DNA of 64,000 nucleotides from Sphingopyxis sp. OAS728 (GTDB taxonomy: Bacteria > Pseudomonadota > Alphaproteobacteria > Sphingomonadales > Sphingomonadaceae), in contig NZ_JADBDT010000001.1 of NCBI RefSeq assembly GCF_014873485.1, positions 1,364,001 through 1,428,000 of the forward strand. The letters run 5' to 3'. Of this stretch, positions 60,868 through 64,000 are shown piece after piece. How positions within the stretch are numbered: the stretch's first letter is position 1; every line of letters begins with the position of its first letter. The translations under genes were made by a program, and so were the position numbers. The notes beneath the pieces are model-generated. The model ran no database searches. It worked only from the letters and a program-made list of their open reading frames with translations, and was not told the DNA's origin.

Positions 60868-61499
60868 TGAGTCTTCGTCTTTCGTGACAGGCCCGCCGAC
60901 GCCGGAACGCGGCTGGGATTTTTGAGATCTGCAATCAGCGTGCGAGCAGCCCAAGCGGCCGCCTTCGCCGACTGCTCAGCGGTCATGCCCCACTGCTCCC
61001 TCATCGAGAGCCAGGCGTATGCAGAATATAAAAGCTGAAGCACGCTGGCGGCTGCCAGCTTTTCCTCACCGTCGAGGCCCGGTGCCTCATCGACCGCCTT
61101 CAGAAAAGCGGCACGCCGGTCTGCATCGCGAGAGGCTCGAAGGGTGCGCCCCTGCGGCGTGGTCAGCGTCGCCTGGATGTGCGCGGGGGTCTGATCGAAA
61201 CTCGCGAACAATTCGTCCAGCCGACCGACGATCCCATCGAGAGTTTCGGGGAAGCCTCCCTTCACCCCTTCGATCCTGTTTCTGCGATCCCACAGCGCCG
61301 CCAGCAGGGCCCCGCGGGATTCGAAGTGACGGTAAATCGTTATCTCCGTTACCCCGGCGCGCTCGGCCAGCTGGCGATTGGAGACCGCTTCCGGACCACA
61401 TTCTTCCATTAAATCCGCCATCGACTGGAGAATAGCATCGCGCGTGGCCTCAGCCTTCTGCTGGCGCAAAGGAGATTTGTAGGATCGCGGCTGTCTCAT
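60864..61499 (-). CDS. TetR/AcrR-family transcriptional regulator
   Basis: A 211-residue protein with the TetR N-terminus: ATRDAILQSMADLMEECGPEAVSNRQLAERAGVTEITIYRHFESRGALLAALW. The C-terminal ligand domain is helical. It is the first gene of a two-gene unit with the VOC protein. A 19-base dyad 21 bases upstream of the start is a likely autoregulatory site. Confidence 0.9.
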   Translation of the reverse strand: MRQPRSYKSPLRQQKAEATRDAILQSMADLMEECGPEAVSNRQLAERAGVTEITIYRHFESRGALLAALWDRRNRIEGVKGGFPETLDGIVGRLDELFASFDQTPAHIQATLTTPQGRTLRASRDADRRAAFLKAVDEAPGLDGEEKLAAASVLQLLYSAYAWLSMREQWGMTAEQSAKAAAWAARTLIADLKNPSRVPASAGLSRKTKTQ

Positions 61500-61520
61500 G
61501 GTGATGCCGCATATATATTG

Positions 61521-61539
61521 ATGTTATGATTTACAACAT
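61521..61539. promoter_or_regulatory. Likely TetR operator
   Basis: ATGTTATGATTTACAACAT has seven-base arms with one mismatch around five bases. It is in an AT-rich tract 21 bases upstream of the TetR start, overlapping the probable promoter. Confidence 0.55.
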
Positions 61540-61977
61540 GAATTTTGTCGCGGGCGTGCTCTCGCTCACAAACTTTGGTCGCGAAGCTGCATGCATCGCG
61601 ATTTCTGGCCGACAGGCGTCGGGCAGATTTCCGGCACCGCCTGCAATATGCGGATGTTGAAAACTTCCGCCCCATAGCTGGCAGCGGCAATCTTCACATC
61701 GCGGGCGAAGCGAACCCATCATTGAAGGATCCATCATTACCGAGCAGGAGGGGCTCTCCAACTGGGGCGTTGAGCGCCGGAAGTTGTGATGGCCATCGCC
61801 AAAAAGAAAAGAAACATTGGCGTGCTTCTTTGCGGAGTCTTTGCCGTCTAGCCGAAGGCGAAGAAGACATGTGATACCGATAGCACGTGACTGGCGACAA
61901 GCGCCAGCGACCGCTCTCGCGTCTATGTTCGGTGTCAAAGTGAGCGGTCATGACTGACTTGTCTCACCCCCCTCTGT
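61540..61977. other. Intergenic stretch, no gene seen
   Basis: About 440 bases between the divergent TetR and XRE genes. Frames on both strands lack ribosome sites and coding character. Nothing repeated or structured was noticed apart from the operators at both ends. Confidence 0.4.
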
Positions 61978-61994
61978 TGATATACCGAGTATCA
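61978..61994. promoter_or_regulatory. Dyad upstream of the XRE gene
   Basis: TGATA-N7-TATCA, a perfect 5+7+5 inverted repeat, ends two bases before the XRE start codon, where it would overlap the ribosome site. It is a candidate autoregulatory site. Confidence 0.4.
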
Positions 61995-61996
61995 CC

Positions 61997-62215
61997 ATGA
62001 CACCGACGCAATGTAAGATGGCGCGTATGGGCCTAAGCTGGCTCGCAGACGATCTAGCAAAGGCTAGTGGCCTGACTAGGGTGACGATCGCTCGCTTCGA
62101 ATCCGGTCACCCGATGGCGCCGGCGTCCATCAAGAAGATGCGCGAGGCGCTCGAAGCCGCTGGCGCCGGATTCACGCAGAAGCCCGGTCGAATCGGTGTC
62201 ACGGTGCCGCTTTAG
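61997..62215 (+). CDS. XRE-family helix-turn-helix regulator
   Basis: A 72-residue DNA-binding protein: MTPTQCKMARMGLSWLADDL, AKASGLTRVTIARFESGHPM and SIKKMREALEAAGAGF form a compact Cro/C1 helix-turn-helix common in phage-like and toxin-antitoxin settings of sphingomonads. The next gene starts directly at its stop codon. Confidence 0.8.
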   Translation: MTPTQCKMARMGLSWLADDLAKASGLTRVTIARFESGHPMAPASIKKMREALEAAGAGFTQKPGRIGVTVPL

Positions 62216-62662
62216 ATGTCTAAACAGGCCGCTCCCGAAACGGAGTATCAGTTCCGGATTGAACGACATTATTCTCGTTATGTCTTCGGTGCGGGCTCCC
62301 CATCTCAGCCCACCGCCCATGAAGAATTTTTGTTCCTCGAGTTTGTGGCGTCTTGCGTTACACCCGCCGCCCATGCCGGCGAAAGAACCGAATTTCTGCT
62401 GATCGCCGACCGCGCCCGGGAAACAGAGATGCGCGAGCGCAAACCGGTAGGCGAGAAGGTCAAGGGCGTGGGAAGGTTAAAGATGCGCGGACAAGCGTCA
62501 AACTATTCCGGACTTCTACCTTTCGATGGCGTCTTTCCCCTCATCTCCATGGTCGATGCAGGCGTGCTCCGCTTTGTGCGGCTGATCGGTCCCGCACTCT
62601 ATAAAGGGGAAACCATCGTCACGAGTTTCGAGCTGTGCCGCGAGTTGGATCGAGCAACCTGA
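62216..62662 (+). CDS. Hypothetical protein coupled to the XRE gene
   Basis: A 148-residue protein starting immediately after the XRE stop (TAG-ATG). Features: TEYQFRIERHYSRYVFGAG, EFLLIADRARETEMRERKPV, SNYSGLLPFDGVFPLISMVD and FVRLIGPALYKGETIVTSFE. The last two fit a beta-rich fold. No family is recognised. Its tight link to the small regulator suggests they act together, but no toxin motif is visible. Confidence 0.6.
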   Translation: MSKQAAPETEYQFRIERHYSRYVFGAGSPSQPTAHEEFLFLEFVASCVTPAAHAGERTEFLLIADRARETEMRERKPVGEKVKGVGRLKMRGQASNYSGLLPFDGVFPLISMVDAGVLRFVRLIGPALYKGETIVTSFELCRELDRAT

Positions 62663-62969
62663 CGCCCATCGAGCCAGCGCTCGACGCGCAAGGAAAGCCG
62701 GTCGTATCCTATTATACGAACAGCGCCCGCTTCTCCATTCCCACGGACTAGCTATCGCCGGCGTCCGAAGCTGACGAAGCATAATGTCGCTATCCGGCTC
62801 ACACTTCGATTATGACCCGCAATGGCCGGTTGCTGTCAGGCCGGTTTCGGGCGCGGATCTCAGAAAGCGGCCGTTCGCGTCAAAATGACTGCACATGACC
62901 GGAAGCGACCGAAAGTGGACGTTGGCGCCGTAAGTTGTACGTCGCCGCAATTTGGGGCAGAGTTCGCTA
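62663..62969. other. Intergenic stretch with a coding-like tail
   Basis: About 307 bases with no start-bearing gene. The first 90 bases contain an open run reading PALDAQGKPVVSYYTNSARF then SIPTD and a stop at 62751. It has no start codon and is probably a decayed 3' end or chance. Confidence 0.35.
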
Positions 62970-63458
62970 ATGATCTCGCCGAGAATTACTGTCAGGCACA
63001 TAATTGGCGGGCTGGTATTGGTCGGCATGGCGCTTGCCCTTTGGTTCATCCTGCCGGTTGCAACGGATGATGAACGCTCGGTTTTGACGGAATTGGCCAG
63101 ATCCGCGCCCGTGACGACCTGTCTTGCCGTCAAGACCGTCGAGCCTTCAGGCCACCATCCAAGGTGGACCGATAAGGATGAAACTAATCCGAGAGCGCCG
63201 GAATTAGAGCGCGCACAATTGCAATCCAGCCATCGGGACGTATCCCTCATCCTCGACGCAGAATCCACGATCGACAACCTGCTCAGATTTGGTTGCCGAG
63301 ATAGGGCAAGCCTATCGACACCCAGCTTCTTCGGCAATCTGGCGTTTGCGCAAATAAAAAGCAGGCGAAAACGAGAGACGGTTGCCCTTGAAAAGATCGG
63401 TGGTCGTTGGGAGTACGTGGGACGCTATATCGAGCGTCTCGACATCATCACTTACTAA
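62970..63458 (+). CDS. Hypothetical membrane-anchored protein
   Basis: A 162-residue protein with one N-terminal membrane helix (HIIGGLVLVGMALALWFILPV) and a soluble part with two cysteines (TCLAVKTVEPS, FGCRDR) ending KIGGRWEYVGRYIERLD. This resembles small exported proteins of unknown role. The ATG at 62970 is preferred to a TTG at 62952. Confidence 0.55.
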   Translation: MISPRITVRHIIGGLVLVGMALALWFILPVATDDERSVLTELARSAPVTTCLAVKTVEPSGHHPRWTDKDETNPRAPELERAQLQSSHRDVSLILDAESTIDNLLRFGCRDRASLSTPSFFGNLAFAQIKSRRKRETVALEKIGGRWEYVGRYIERLDIITY

Positions 63459-63827
63459 CCTCACCTCAAGCGAACCGGTGCGTCCGCTTCTCACCCCATT
63501 TGCGTCGTCGGTCGCCGATCTCGATGCGATGGCAGGAAATGGCCGTTTGGAGACCGTCTGGTTCCGGCCTGACATATGGCAAAGAAGATGTTCGGATAAA
63601 GATTGATTTACACGCGGCGTTGCAACCGTCCAATCTCAACGGAAGTACAACATTGCCAAGAGGCCCGTGATATCAAAGCGTCGGATTGCGAGCTGATCGG
63701 GACGATCTTCGCAGATCGCCCCGATCCCCAACAAGCCGGCACGGAAAGCGCGTACAATCACTGCCCCAACCGAAACAATATTTACCGGTCGAGTGTCGCG
63801 TAACCATCTGGCGCCCCGTGCAGCGCC
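63459..63827. other. Intergenic stretch, no gene seen
   Basis: About 370 bases between convergent genes. Short frames on both strands lack ribosome sites and recognisable protein text. Confidence 0.4.
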
Positions 63828-64000
63828 TCAGCGGTGCCGGGTCGGATCGACCAAGCGGTAGCCCATTCCGGGCTTGGGCGTCGGCGGGAGCGGCTCGCCG
63901 CGCGTCACCGTGCGCTCGCTGCCGGTGTTGCCACCGCGCGGACCGATCTGCTCATATTGGCCGGACCGCGGTGCAGTCTGGCCGGGCTTAAACGTCTTGC
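63828..64000 (-). CDS. Short YjzC-like protein, 3' part (cut by window edge)
   Basis: The visible 57 codons encode KTFKPGQTAPRSGQYEQIGP, RGGNTGSERTVTRGEPLPPT and PKPGMGYRLVDPTRHR. This is a widespread family of about 60-residue proteins with a GQY..IGPRGG...ER.V..GE..PPTPKPG..Y.LVD pattern. The start lies a few codons beyond 64000. Function is unknown. Confidence 0.7.
   Translation of the reverse strand, partial: KTFKPGQTAPRSGQYEQIGPRGGNTGSERTVTRGEPLPPTPKPGMGYRLVDPTRHR

Noticed and set aside
61531..61938. 135-codon minus-strand frame upstream of tetR
   Set aside because: It covers the TetR operator and promoter, lacks a ribosome site and shows no protein-like conservation.

Overview
The window is GC-rich DNA from an alphaproteobacterium, most likely a sphingomonad such as Sphingopyxis or Sphingomonas. 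The evidence is the miaB/phoH/ybeY/corC gene set, an alphaproteobacterial-type Fur and MucR, TonB-dependent uptake, trb genes of the type carried by sphingomonad integrative elements, and two EcfG-like general-stress promoters. The species cannot be fixed from sequence alone.

Bases 1-28.7 kb look like core chromosome. From the left: a truncated glycosyltransferase gene, two secreted proteins, corC-ybeY, a TPR protein, an ECF41 sigma factor with its AhpD-like partner and a matching promoter, a DoxX/exonuclease pair, and a heme-type TonB receptor with a DUF6607 partner and a Fur-box-like dyad. Next comes a minus-strand run fur-plsC-miaB-phoH, then mucR, then nfu-nitroreductase-tsaB-rimI. A tRNA-Thr, mlaA with a tiny leader frame, a signalling trio (TPR histidine kinase, lone receiver, EAL phosphodiesterase) and an autotransporter subtilisin with a WGKIRSFW repeat complete this part. 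phoH and ybeY, normally adjacent, lie 8.2 kb apart.

Bases 28.9-41 kb hold a conjugative type IV secretion cluster on the minus strand: traG, a CopG-like gene, trbB-C-D-E-J-L-F-G-I, DUF2274 and an AlpA-like regulator. It looks like a stripped remnant. No relaxase or integrase is visible, the trbK slot holds only a hairpin, and trbL carries an in-frame TAG codon.

Bases 41-64 kb are accessory. The part up to about 44.7 kb is gene-poor and holds a pilZ gene with an internal stop and an HNH/AP2 protein without its catalytic histidines. After a GAF-GGDEF-EAL protein comes a cluster of small secreted proteins and a LuxR-type regulator fused to an alpha/beta-hydrolase fold. Two genes flanking that regulator share an identical 19-bp upstream element. 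Then come a Crp/Fnr regulator, a lone receiver and a large hybrid kinase; the kinase has an exact EcfG-type promoter and the Crp gene a near match. The right end holds decayed fragments (a cupin and an HWE kinase tail), a serine hydrolase, a TetR-VOC pair, an XRE regulator with a partner gene, and the 3' end of a short YjzC-like gene.
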